DNA from: Bradyrhizobium diazoefficiens
GTDB taxonomy: Bacteria; Pseudomonadota; Alphaproteobacteria; Rhizobiales; Xanthobacteraceae
Reading direction: 5' to 3'
Assembly: GCF_016616425.1 (NCBI RefSeq)
Contig: NZ_CP067101.1
Location: 4,278,001 to 4,342,000 of the forward strand
Length of the DNA stretch: 64,000 nt
Made by a program: the position numbers and the translations under genes. The notes under the pieces were generated by a model. It was not told the DNA's origin and did not search any database. It was given only the letters and a program-made list of their open reading frames with translations. Of the stretch, positions 1-8,278 are shown piece by piece; position 1 is the stretch's first letter; each line of letters starts with the position of its first letter.

Positions 1-112
1 GTGAAACCGGATTGAGAGCGAAAACACAAGACCGGGAATGAGGAAAAGCCGCTAAGGCAACGGAATTCCTGTCATTTTTCCGTCGGACTTCAGGTTCAGC
101 TTGAGCCGCGCC

Positions 113-1676
113 TTACTGTAACGTGACGTCGAGTTCATCTTCGAGCGTGATTTGCTCGAAGTCGGTCACCAGCGCATCGATCCGCATATGCCAGCGGCCG
201 GCAAAGGGAAGCTCGACCTTGCGCACATGCCAGTAGCCGTCCGGCCCGGGCAAGGCCTTCCGCTCCATCGGCTCGATGCCGCGCTCGGGCAGGCTCAGCG
301 TCAACGTCGCTTCCTTGGCCGCCAGCGGCGTCCCCTCGCCGGTCATGAGCTGGAGCACGAAATCGTCGAGCCCGACCTTGCCCGGCGAGACCAGGACCTG
401 GAACATCGCCTTGTCGCTGTGGATGTGGATCGCCAAAGGCGTCTCCGGAACGATGGCCCGCGGCGGCGGCGTGAAGCGCCAGCCGGCGACGACCGCCAGG
501 ATGGCGAGAGCGATCACGCATTCGACAAGGATCGAGCGCTTGAGGGCTGTCGCGGCCTTGCGAGCTTCCGCGAGCGCCGGGGTCAGGCGAAAGCGATTGA
601 ACGCGGCAAGCGCCAGCAGCACGAGGACCAGCACGAGCTTGACCACGAGGATGAGGCCGTAGGGCGTGCCGACCAGCGCAGACGGCTTTTCGAGCTGGAC
701 AATGGCAAGCCCAAAACCGGTCAATGCCAGGACCGCGACAACCGGCATGGCGATGCGGGAGAAGCGGTTCACGACAGGCAATGCCGTGGCCGGCGATTTC
801 GACACAAGCACGACGAGCGGGGCCAGCGCGCCGATCCAGAAGGCAACACTAACGCCATGAAGAAAGATCGCCGGCCGCATCAGCGCCTGAGGCGGTGCCG
901 TCGCGGCGTGCCCGGTCATGGCGAGCGACAAACCGGCGCCGATGAATGCGACCATCGCGAGCGCGCGCGCGTACCATGCGCTGCGCAGCGCCATCAACGC
1001 GAACAGCATCGCTGCAAGGGCAACCATGGAGGCCGGACCTGCGCTGGTCGCAAGTGCGACCTTCCAGGGATCGGCCGTCGCGAGAGCAGCTGGGCGCAGC
1101 CCGAGGAGATCGAGCCCCAACGCGCCGACGGACGCCACGGCGCTCAGAAGGCCAAGAGCGAGCGCCGTGCGCGGGACAACCGTGCCGGGCGTCGACCGCG
1201 CAATCCAGCGCGCGAAGAACACGCCGCCGACGCCAACGAACAGCCCGACATAAAGGCCGACCCGCGCCAGCCAGATCAGCGCGTTCACCCCCTCATCCAC
1301 GCCGGCGGGAGACTTCGTCGCCGTCGGCATACCAATCGAGAAGGTCACCGATCCGGTGACGGGATGGCCGTCTTGCGAGATCACGCGATAGCTGACGACC
1401 GAAGTACCCTCAGGCAGATTCGCCGGCATCGCGACCGAAATCGTCTCGCCCGATGCACTGATACGCGTATCGTCCCGCGCCCTGCCCGCACCGTCGATCA
1501 GCCGGATCGCGCCCGGCGTCACTGTCTCGCTGAAACGCAGCTCCACCGCGTGTGGTGCGCTTGCGAGCATGCTCCCGCTTCGCCGGCTCGACCGAGGCGA
1601 GGGCCGCATGCGCCCACGCTGCGCTTGCAAAGCCGGCAGCGGGGAGCAGCGTCGCCAGAGGAGCCAGCAGCCGCAT
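113..1676 (-). pseudogene. pcuE: PcuE/YcnJ-like CopC-CopD copper membrane protein, N-terminal frameshift
   Basis: This is the last gene of the copper operon. It encodes a CopC domain (about the first 100 residues) followed by a CopD-type region with about eight hydrophobic segments, the YcnJ/PcuE arrangement linked to copper transport across the inner membrane. The ATG at 1676 overlaps the pcuD stop (ATGA) and starts a good signal peptide ending in AWA, then HAALASVEPA, the usual CopC mature start with its copper-binding His. That frame is then lost. The CopC continuation (SMLASAPHAVELRF) lies in the +1 frame, open from 1630 to 113. One extra base near 1577-1582 would explain this. As read, the exported N-terminus and the 500-residue body are separate, so it is either a real mutation or a sequence error. 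Confidence 0.7.
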
Positions 1677-2198
1677 CAGGGTTTTGGCAACAGTTTCACG
1701 CCCGGCGCGGTCGACCTGCCCTCGGACTTGCCCTCATGTGAATGCCCTACCCCCTCGGCCGGGATTTCGATCCAGCGGCTGACGCCGGTCTCGCACTCCT
1801 GGACGACGGGAAAGTACAGGGTCGTATTCGGCTTGAGCTTGTCGGTCAGGACCGTATGCATGACGGGCTCGTCATAGTGCTTGTCCGGCAGCTTGCCGCC
1901 GGACCACGCCACCTCCGTAACGCCGGAGGAGACCTTGTTGCCGTGATAGTCGTATTCGGCGGCATATCTGCCCTCGACGACATCGACATTCCAGCCCGCC
2001 TTCGGCATCGGCTTCACCGCGATCACCCCTTCGGGAATCTGCACGCGGATCTTGACCGTCGGCGAGCCCGCGCAACCATGCGGCACGGCAAAGACGGCCT
2101 TGTAGGATGCACCGACCGTGGCTTGCTTGGTCTCGAGCGACACGTGCGCTGCCGCCGGCGAGCGCAGCAACCAGGATCAGGCACGATGGCTTCGACAT
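1676..2198 (-). pseudogene. pcuD: PcuD/YcnI-like DUF1775 periplasmic copper protein, N-terminal frameshift
   Basis: The body matches the YcnI/DUF1775 family of periplasmic copper-binding proteins that accompany CopCD. The mature part begins AHVSLETKQATVGASYKAVF, whose leading His is the expected copper ligand, and ends with a short His-containing tail (GHSHEG). The best start is the ATG at 2198, preceded by GGGAGG and followed by a signal peptide (MSKPSCLILVAALAGGS). That frame runs on as nonsense, and the family sequence resumes one base over at about 2165-2145. The frame of the mature protein has a TGA just upstream and only a TTG (2170) as an alternative start, which would give a protein without a signal peptide. 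The stop overlaps the pcuE start. Confidence 0.68.
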
Positions 2199-2227
2199 GT
2201 TCGGCCTCCCGAAATTTCAGATCAGTC

Positions 2228-2764
2228 TCACTTCATCTTCATTCCCGAGTGATCCGGCATTTTTTTCATGTCCATATGACCTGAATGCCCGGCATCGGAA
2301 GGCGCCTGCGAACCGACCCCCTGAACGTCCAGGGAGACAGCCACCTTGCCGGCCTTCTCGAATTGCAGCGTCACTGGCACCTTGTCGCCCTGCTTGAACG
2401 GGCCCTTCAATTCCTGGAGCATCAAGTGACTGCCACCGGGCGCGAGCTTCACCGTCTTGCCGGGATCGATCGCGAGCCCCTTGTCGAGCGGGCGCATCTT
2501 CATGACGCCATTGTCCATGGCCATCTCGTGGATTTCCGCCTTGCCGGCGATATCGGCGGACACGCTGACCAGCCTGTCCGCGGCCGTCCCCTTGTTCTGG
2601 ATGGTGAGATAGCCGCCGGCAACCTTCGCGCCGCCCGGCGTCGCGCGGCTCCACGCCTGCGAGATCACGAGATCGCCGGCCTTGACGTCGTCGGCGACCG
2701 CCGGTGCTGCGCAGAGCGCAACAGCGAACGCAGCGAGCAGCACATCTTTCAACATTGTCTTCAT
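2228..2764 (-). CDS. pcuC: PCu(A)C-type periplasmic copper chaperone PcuC
   Basis: This 178-residue exported protein of the PCu(A)C family carries Cu(I) in the periplasm towards the CuA site of cytochrome oxidases, with thioredoxin/Sco proteins as partners. It has a clear signal peptide (residues 1-24, ending AVADD). The family His/Met copper motif is present: a His near residue 79 in IHEM, a Met about 11 residues on, then GGSHLML near residue 113. The C-terminus is an added Met/His-rich tail (GHSGHMDMKKMPDHSGMKMK) that could bind further copper. In B. japonicum the gene at this place is pcuC of the copper-starvation operon pcuABCDE. The frame is intact, unlike the two genes downstream. Confidence 0.9.
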   Translation of the reverse strand: MKTMLKDVLLAAFAVALCAAPAVADDVKAGDLVISQAWSRATPGGAKVAGGYLTIQNKGTAADRLVSVSADIAGKAEIHEMAMDNGVMKMRPLDKGLAIDPGKTVKLAPGGSHLMLQELKGPFKQGDKVPVTLQFEKAGKVAVSLDVQGVGSQAPSDAGHSGHMDMKKMPDHSGMKMK

Positions 2765-2791
2765 ATCGGTGTTTCCTTTGCAGACTGGAGT

Positions 2792-3289
2792 TCAGCGTTT
2801 GGAGAGTTGTTGCGCCGACCATTTTTCGAGATCGGCAATTTCAGCCGAACCTTCGATCGTCGTGATAGTCCCTTCCGGAGAGATCAGCATTGTCCTGGGG
2901 ATGTCGCCCTGCCAGGCCGGATCGATCTCGAACCGCAAGCGCTCGACAAAGCCGTCGTCGAAGACGAAGTTCTCCGTCGACGACAACCCTGCCTTGTCGA
3001 GCATCGATTGCGTGACAGCCGGCAGGTTCGGCACGAGATCCGCGCTGATCGTCACGACATCGATATCCGGATGGTCCTTTGCAAACCGCCCGAGCGGCGG
3101 CAGCTCGACCTTGCAGGGCCCACAGGTCACGCCCCAGAAGTGTACGAGCGTCGGACGCCCTGCATGCCCCTTCAGCACGCCCTGCCAGGTCCCGCGTTCG
3201 AACGGCTTGAGGCCCGGCGGCGCCCCAAGCGCCGACGCCGATGCGATCAGGACACCCAGACCCAGAATGGCTGCAAGTCGGCGTCTCAT
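2792..3289 (-). CDS. TlpA-like thioredoxin-fold periplasmic protein
   Basis: This is a 165-residue exported thioredoxin-fold protein with an N-terminal hydrophobic signal (MRRRLAAILGLGVLIASASA). The active-site motif WGVTCGPCK gives a CxxC redox pair, and a cis-Pro-like IPRTMLI lies later, as in the TlpA/ResA family. The ATG at 3289 overlaps the stop of the upstream propeller gene (ATGA), so I prefer it to an in-frame start at 3340. Placed between the copper receptor genes and pcuC, it probably keeps CuA-site or chaperone cysteines reduced, as TlpA and Sco proteins do. That role is inferred from context. As I recall the published B. japonicum pcu operon has five genes without this one. Confidence 0.82.
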   Translation of the reverse strand: MRRRLAAILGLGVLIASASALGAPPGLKPFERGTWQGVLKGHAGRPTLVHFWGVTCGPCKVELPPLGRFAKDHPDIDVVTISADLVPNLPAVTQSMLDKAGLSSTENFVFDDGFVERLRFEIDPAWQGDIPRTMLISPEGTITTIEGSAEIADLEKWSAQQLSKR

Positions 3290-4497
3290 GGTTGGTTCTC
3301 GATCGCTATGAGACGATAGCCGTCCGCCTTGGTCATCCATGACAGGTAAATCTGCCGGCCGTTGGAAACGAGCAAGGGATGGTCGGAGGTGTCGGTGGTG
3401 CTCGATACCGCTTTCGGCGGCGACCAGGTTTCGCCGTCGTCGTGAGAGATCGTGGTCTGCACCGAAGTCTTCTCGCCGTCGAACTCCTTCCAGACCATCA
3501 CCGCTCCCGCCGGGCCCGCGAACACAAAGGGGCGAGTCGGATTACGATCCGACCGCCCCAATGCCATGGGCGCAGAGAACGTGCGACCTCCGTCGCGTGA
3601 GTGGGCGTAGAACAATCCCTTCCGCGCCTTCCCGTTCGTGTACCAGGCGACGTGATAGATTCCGTTCGGCGCGACGGCGAGGCTCGGCCCGTGATGCGGG
3701 CAGGCGTTGATCTGCCAGTCGTCGTTGCTGACCCGGCGGATTTCACCTGGCGTCGAAAGGTCGGTGAAGGTCATGACGGCGTGATCGCGCACGCCTCCGT
3801 CGAAGATGTTTCTGAAGATCACGGCCGGCCTCCCGGGCGCCGCGAACGCCAATCCCAATCGACAACATTCGCAGGTGTTGTCACGCGCGAGACCGGCCGC
3901 TGTGTAGGTGGCACCGCCATCGCGCGACGAGGCGAAGAACAGCCCAGCTCCCTCGTACTTCCGTCCGGCCTCTTTCGCGGCAACACGGTTGCGTTTGTCG
4001 AGCCAGGCCGCGAACACCGTTCCATCCTGATCAAGTGCCAGCGCTTCAAACCGCTGGCTCTCGTTGCTTGCGGTGATGGGCTTCAGCTCCGCAAAGCTCC
4101 GCCCGCCATCGGCCGAGTGCGTGTAGAGCACCTGGCCGTTGAAGGCTTCGTCCCTGAAGGTCGAGAACGCGAGCGCGATGCCGCCCTTGCGATCGACCGC
4201 GATCTTCGGCCGCGCGTCCGGCCCCGAATCAAGGTTCAGCCGCTTCGTCGTGACCTGGGTCGGCGCTGAAAAACTGCGGCCCGCATCCTGCGAACTTGCG
4301 ACCGAGACCTGCCCTCCCGCCGTCCAGACCAGCCACAACGTCCCGTCTGGACCGAATGCCGGCGTCGCCTTGCTCGCACAGCGCAGCGCCGGCTCCTCAC
4401 ACGCCGCTTCGGACGCATGCGAATCATGCATCTGTCCCTGTGCCGCGCTTTGCAGGAACACGCAGGCAACGATCCCGAGCAAGCCACTTCGGATCAT
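3286..4497 (-). CDS. Exported BNR/sialidase-like beta-propeller with CECC motif
   Basis: This is a roughly 403-residue exported protein. It has a signal peptide (residues 1-22) and then repeated Asp-box (BNR) motifs such as SQDAGRSFSAP, SADGGRSFAEL, SRDGGATYTA, SRDGGRTFSAP and SHDDGETWSPP, the hallmark of a sialidase-type beta-propeller. Nothing else suggests sialidase activity, and the usual arginine triad was not traced. It carries a Cys cluster, NTCECCRLG, near the middle, an early MHDSH segment and another Cys pair (ACEEPALRC), all plausible metal ligands. The start at 4497 has AGGGAG just upstream; a start at 4527 would overlap pcuB. Its place inside a copper-uptake operon suggests a periplasmic copper role, but the function is unknown. 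Confidence 0.8.
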   Translation of the reverse strand: MIRSGLLGIVACVFLQSAAQGQMHDSHASEAACEEPALRCASKATPAFGPDGTLWLVWTAGGQVSVASSQDAGRSFSAPTQVTTKRLNLDSGPDARPKIAVDRKGGIALAFSTFRDEAFNGQVLYTHSADGGRSFAELKPITASNESQRFEALALDQDGTVFAAWLDKRNRVAAKEAGRKYEGAGLFFASSRDGGATYTAAGLARDNTCECCRLGLAFAAPGRPAVIFRNIFDGGVRDHAVMTFTDLSTPGEIRRVSNDDWQINACPHHGPSLAVAPNGIYHVAWYTNGKARKGLFYAHSRDGGRTFSAPMALGRSDRNPTRPFVFAGPAGAVMVWKEFDGEKTSVQTTISHDDGETWSPPKAVSSTTDTSDHPLLVSNGRQIYLSWMTKADGYRLIAIENQP

Positions 4498-4523
4498 GGC
4501 CCCACTCCCTTCGCGAGCCTGGA

Positions 4524-6932
4524 TCATCTGAATGCCACCTTCATACCCGTAACGAACACGCGCGGCGAGCCCGCGTAGATCGATCCCGTTGTGTTCGCGA
4601 GCACGCTCGCGGGATTTTGGAGACCAGCCGCTGTGACGGTGTTGGCGATGTTGTTTGCGGACGCGACATAGGTGCGGTCGAATACGTTTCTGACTTCGAG
4701 AAACAAGTTCAGGGATCTGAAGGTATCGGACACCAGCTCGGTCTTGTAGTGAACGTTCAAATTGACCAGCTCATAGCCCGGCGCCCTCAGCAGATTCGCA
4801 TTGTCCATGTAGAAGGAGTCCTTCCACTGAAGCTCAACGAAGCCCCCGAGGCCCGCCATCGGCCCGGCGAACTCGTCGTAGCCAATTCGGGCCGTCAGCT
4901 CGTTGGGCGAGATACCGGGAATCTTCTTGCCTGCCCGGTTGAAGCTGAAGACGGCGCCATTGGCGATGTTCTCGACATATTGGGTGTAGACCTCATCGAG
5001 ATAGGTATAGGCGGCCATGAAGCGCCAGCCCGGATAAAGCTTCCAGTCGGCGGCAAGCTCGATGCCGCGATGCTCCGATCGCGGCACGTTGAACGTATAG
5101 CTCGTGTTGGGTGATCCCGCAGGCGTTGCCTGCGATACGAGCTCGTCGCGGAAGAATTCGTAGAAGCCGGTCGCGCTGACCTTGAGCGTGGTATTCGGTT
5201 TCCAGTCGAAACCGAGATCGTAGCCCAGATTTCTCTGGGGCTGGAGCTGGGTATTATTGCCCGACTGCCCGTTCGCCGAAACGAACAGATTCGAAACCTG
5301 CGGGGTGCCGTACCCCGTGGCGATCCGCCCCCGCAGCAGCCACTCGCTGTTGATCGTATAGAGCAAGGCCAGTTCAGGCGCCGTGTTCTGGAATTGCCTG
5401 TCTGCGGCGGTCATCTTCAGGGGATTCTGGACTCCCGCGGGACCGGAATAGCTGTAGGACGTGTTAACGCCCTTCAGGATGGTCTGCTCCCAGCCGATGC
5501 CGGCAATGGCGAGCAGCGATGGTGTAAGCCTCAGTTCCTCCCCCGCGCGCACACCGTAGTTCGATGTTTCGCTGTAGAGATTGTTCGTGATCCTGCCGAG
5601 CGTCGCGTTTCCACCCGGCATTACGTTGCGTGTGTCGCTCGACGCCGTCAGGGTATTATAGAAGGCGCCGAAGAAGGCTGTGGACTCCAGGCCGAGAATG
5701 TCTCCGCGCTTGGTGACGTCGCTCATGAAATTGTACGATGGAAAATCCCCGATTGCGCTGGTCGCGCTGGTCGGCTGACTGATGTTCCTGTCGTCGAACA
5801 CGAACCGGTTGCGCCAGGTCGTGGCCTTGTCGAAATCGTGCTCCCATCGGCCGCCGACGATGGTGCGGCGGTCGTTGCGGCCGAGCCCGGCCTGCAAGGC
5901 GGTCTCCTTGTCCGTTCCGGCGGTTGCGTTGAAGCCGTTGTTGAATAGCGTGACCGTGCTGCATCCGGGCGCGGCCGCGGCACCCGTCGCACATCCCTGC
6001 TGGAAAGGGTTTTGATGGTATTGGTTCAGCGAGGAGCGGATCGGCAGCCGCGCGCTGAGATCGTTGTTGATGATCTTGACCGTGAAGCGGTCGTCCGGCG
6101 TCGCCTGGAGGGTGCCGAGAAAGTTGACGGTCTGCGTATTGAACCAGCTGTTGCCAGTGTAGCCGTCGCCTCGCGCATCGCTTGCGAACAGCGAGCCCTC
6201 GAAATTCCCGATCTTCTTGCCGGCCGCCAGGTAGTTGTTGAGATAGCCGTAACCGCCGCCGTCGACGCCATATTCGACGCCATCGATCGTGCCGCCCGGA
6301 CGCGTCCGGAAATTGAGCGCGCCGCCGGTCGCATAGTTGCCATAGAGCGCCGATGAAGGTCCCCGGATCACGTCGATCGCGCCATAGGCGTGAGGATCGA
6401 TCAGGTCGCTGCGCGATAGGCCGTCCGGCTGCGTCACCGGGAAGCCATCCTCGAAGATCACGAGATTACGGATGCCGAAGCCGTTCCGGGCGTTGGAGCC
6501 CCGAATCGAGATGCCGAAATCCCGGGGACCGTTCCCCTGCTTGATCGAAATGCCCGGACTGTCCCGCAAGACGTCGCTGACCGAAAAGGACGGGCGATTG
6601 TCGAACTGGCTGCGATCGATGGTCGTCGCGGTCTGGCCGGCCGGCCCCCGATCGAGATCAGCCCGCACTGCGCCGGCGGTCATCGTGTTGTCTTGCCCGT
6701 GGGCGCCATCGGTCGCATTGGGTGCGACGGGCCTCGCTGCGCGTCCCGCCGAAGCGGAGCGCAGGCGCGATGGCCGGGTGACTGGCTTGGGACGGGAAAT
6801 CCGCGGCGCCTCGACCGTCACTGCGGGAAGCGCTTCCGAGGCAGTTTGGGCGAGCGCGTCTGAGCCGATCGACGACACGAGCCCGAAAAGCACGGGCAAG
6901 CCCGGGCCTCCGATCGCACCAATGCGCAACAT
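4524..6932 (-). CDS. pcuB: TonB-dependent outer-membrane receptor PcuB (copper)
   Basis: This is a roughly 802-residue TonB-dependent receptor. It has a signal peptide ending DALAQ and an early TonB-box-like stretch (LPAVTVEAP). A plug domain follows, with RPSFSVSDVLRDSPGISIKQ, the GISIRG loop and VIRGPSSALYGNYATGGALN. The rest is a long 22-strand beta-barrel ending in an aromatic residue plus Arg (VTGMKVAFR). I place the start at 6932 because AGGAA lies 8 bases upstream; in-frame starts at 6950 and 7007 also exist. The second place in the copper operon matches pcuB of B. japonicum, the outer-membrane receptor of the copper-starvation operon. The ligand is inferred from operon context and could be a chelated copper species. 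Confidence 0.87.
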   Translation of the reverse strand: MLRIGAIGGPGLPVLFGLVSSIGSDALAQTASEALPAVTVEAPRISRPKPVTRPSRLRSASAGRAARPVAPNATDGAHGQDNTMTAGAVRADLDRGPAGQTATTIDRSQFDNRPSFSVSDVLRDSPGISIKQGNGPRDFGISIRGSNARNGFGIRNLVIFEDGFPVTQPDGLSRSDLIDPHAYGAIDVIRGPSSALYGNYATGGALNFRTRPGGTIDGVEYGVDGGGYGYLNNYLAAGKKIGNFEGSLFASDARGDGYTGNSWFNTQTVNFLGTLQATPDDRFTVKIINNDLSARLPIRSSLNQYHQNPFQQGCATGAAAAPGCSTVTLFNNGFNATAGTDKETALQAGLGRNDRRTIVGGRWEHDFDKATTWRNRFVFDDRNISQPTSATSAIGDFPSYNFMSDVTKRGDILGLESTAFFGAFYNTLTASSDTRNVMPGGNATLGRITNNLYSETSNYGVRAGEELRLTPSLLAIAGIGWEQTILKGVNTSYSYSGPAGVQNPLKMTAADRQFQNTAPELALLYTINSEWLLRGRIATGYGTPQVSNLFVSANGQSGNNTQLQPQRNLGYDLGFDWKPNTTLKVSATGFYEFFRDELVSQATPAGSPNTSYTFNVPRSEHRGIELAADWKLYPGWRFMAAYTYLDEVYTQYVENIANGAVFSFNRAGKKIPGISPNELTARIGYDEFAGPMAGLGGFVELQWKDSFYMDNANLLRAPGYELVNLNVHYKTELVSDTFRSLNLFLEVRNVFDRTYVASANNIANTVTAAGLQNPASVLANTTGSIYAGSPRVFVTGMKVAFR

Positions 6933-7027
6933 CTCTTGAATTCCTGACATCCGGCACGTCGGCCGGTCCGTTGAGCACGCCATCGGCACGGCAACTGCGC
7001 GCGCCAACGGTTCGGTTTGTCGCTACG

Positions 7028-7402
7028 TCAGGAAAATTGAGGCGGGGCGCGCGCCTGCGCGCTCGAGCCCTCGTGAGGGGCAATGGCGAGCCCATCCGAA
7101 GGATGCCACACCACGCGTTCGGCATGGCGGAAGGGAATCGAGAGTGCCGCGTGCGTCGACGAACCGAGCGGCGGGTTGGCCTGGGCCAGGCAACACAGGG
7201 CACAGGCACCGGCATGTGCGGCGGGGCTGCCGGTCTGATCGTTCAGTCCGCCTTGATCGCTCGCACTATGGCAGATAACGCCGGCAGACAGCGGATCGGC
7301 AACGGCCAAGCCGGTCGCCCAGCAGGCGGCAATCGGCGCCAGCACCTGCATCGCCAGGGCGAGCAGGACCAGGGGCAAGAACTTTTGTAGCCGTGCGCGC
7401 AT
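7028..7402 (-). CDS. pcuA: DUF2946-type small exported protein PcuA
   Basis: This is a 124-residue protein with an N-terminal hydrophobic signal (LQKFLPLVLLALAMQVLAP). It fits the DUF2946 pattern: a short Cys-rich core with ICHSASD and then HAGACALCCLAQ, followed by a variable tail. It is the first gene of the copper operon, about 95 bases before pcuB, and the position matches pcuA, described as periplasmic in B. japonicum. The CxxCC cluster is a plausible copper site. The molecular role is not known. I assign the symbol from synteny and operon order only. Confidence 0.72.
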   Translation of the reverse strand: MRARLQKFLPLVLLALAMQVLAPIAACWATGLAVADPLSAGVICHSASDQGGLNDQTGSPAAHAGACALCCLAQANPPLGSSTHAALSIPFRHAERVVWHPSDGLAIAPHEGSSAQARAPPQFS

Positions 7403-7832
7403 CCACCGAACCGTTCGTTCGTCTACTAACTAAACACCGGGTCCGGCCCCAAGTCGAGGTCAGTTCCGCCGCCTTCTTGGTCCGGCGCAAGTTTTGTCGA
7501 GAATAGTGGTCAGAGTAACCCGCCACGGGACCGGGTCGGGCGTTTGAGCTATGTCAAACGGTCCCACATCCACAGATTTCCTATATTTGTCATATACTTG
7601 CGGGGCCATAGCCCGATCATTTCGTCAACTGCCCTTATTTTGAACATTCGTTGCCGAAAATGATGACAAGTGAGAAAAGTTGATCTAGCATCCCCCTTGC
7701 TCAGGCTCGCCGTGAGGTCGAAGTCTGGTGGTCCAAGTCTCGGGAGGAGCCCCTGGCGCGCAAAACGCAGCGTCGCCCCGTCAATCAAGAGCAAATCTTA
7801 GAATCGGGGATAATAGGGTCGACACAATTTTT
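7403..7832. other. Intergenic region between the copper operon and a decayed globin gene
   Basis: This stretch holds the promoter side of the copper operon (minus strand) and a FixK/FNR-like palindrome at 7541-7560. On the plus strand there is material leading into an orphan terminator at 7833. No convincing protein gene is visible. Two short plus-strand frames (about 7704-7800) read partly protein-like, for example WWSKSREEPLARKTQRRP, but have no good start and ribosome site. A small RNA ending at the terminator is possible. Confidence 0.6.
7541..7560. promoter_or_regulatory. FixK/FNR-type palindrome
   Basis: CGTTTGA-GCTATG-TCAAACG is a perfect 7-bp inverted repeat containing TTGA-N6-TCAA, the half-site pattern of FixK2/FNR regulators in Bradyrhizobium. 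It lies about 140 bases upstream of pcuA on one side and about 320 bases upstream of the globin remnant on the other. Either target would fit low-oxygen control. No mapped start site supports a choice. Confidence 0.55.
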
Positions 7833-7861
7833 GAGCGGGGCCAGGGCCCCGCTCTTTTTTT
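7833..7861 (+). terminator. Rho-independent terminator with no clear gene upstream
   Basis: GAGCGGGGC and GCCCCGCTC form a perfect 9-bp stem around the loop CAGG, followed by seven T residues on the plus strand. No plus-strand gene ends just before it, so it may end a small RNA or an unannotated short transcript. Confidence 0.8.
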
Positions 7862-7882
7862 GTCCGCGAGGCTGAAGCGCCG

Positions 7883-8194
7883 ATGAATGCTTCGTCCAAT
7901 CCGATCGAACTCAGCTTCGAACTCGCGGCCTCGCGCTGCCCGGATCTCACCGCCCCTCGTCTGCCAACGCCTGTTCGACGAGCATCCCGAAACGCAGGCG
8001 ATGTTCCGCTCGGACGGCATTGACTGGTGAAGGGGTCGATGCTCGCGCTGACGATCGAGGTCATCCTCGATTTCGCCGGGATGCATCGTGGGCGTTTCCG
8101 GCTGATTGCCAGCGAGGTCGCCTCCCGTAAGGCCTATGGCACCTCGCGCCGGCCGTTCGTCGCCTTCGCGATGTTGCGATTGATTGCAGATTGA
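7883..8194 (+). pseudogene. Decayed single-domain globin gene
   Basis: Three successive reading frames together spell a bacterial globin: an ATG at 7883 giving IELSFELAASRCPDLT, then after one extra base near 7952 PLVCQRLFDEHPETQAMFRS, then after a second shift near 8024 LVKGSMLALTIEVILDF. The last frame continues RLIASEVASRKAYGTS, the region of helices G and H, and stops at 8194, before the usual C-terminal helix is complete. The parts match the alphaproteobacterial globin pattern (CPDLTPLVYQRLF, HPET, VKGxML). A protein cannot be made from it as read. Residual similarity is high, so the decay is recent or partly due to sequence error. Confidence 0.75.
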
Positions 8195-8278
8195 GTGACG
8201 TCAACTCTTGTGAGACACTTTCGGACATCGGTCGCGCAATCAATGACGCGCCGACGATAAGATATATGGGAGCGAGCG

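Noticed and set aside
152..1741. Long plus-strand open frame opposite pcuE
   Set aside because: It is the antisense shadow of a GC-rich gene: Arg/Gln-rich, no family motif, no ribosome site.
3286..4497. Functional sialidase
   Set aside because: Asp-box repeats only show the propeller fold, and there is no sialic-acid gene context.
7549..8086. Minus-strand frames across the FixK-like site and globin remnant
   Set aside because: No coherent family sequence. The plus strand carries the recognisable globin pieces.
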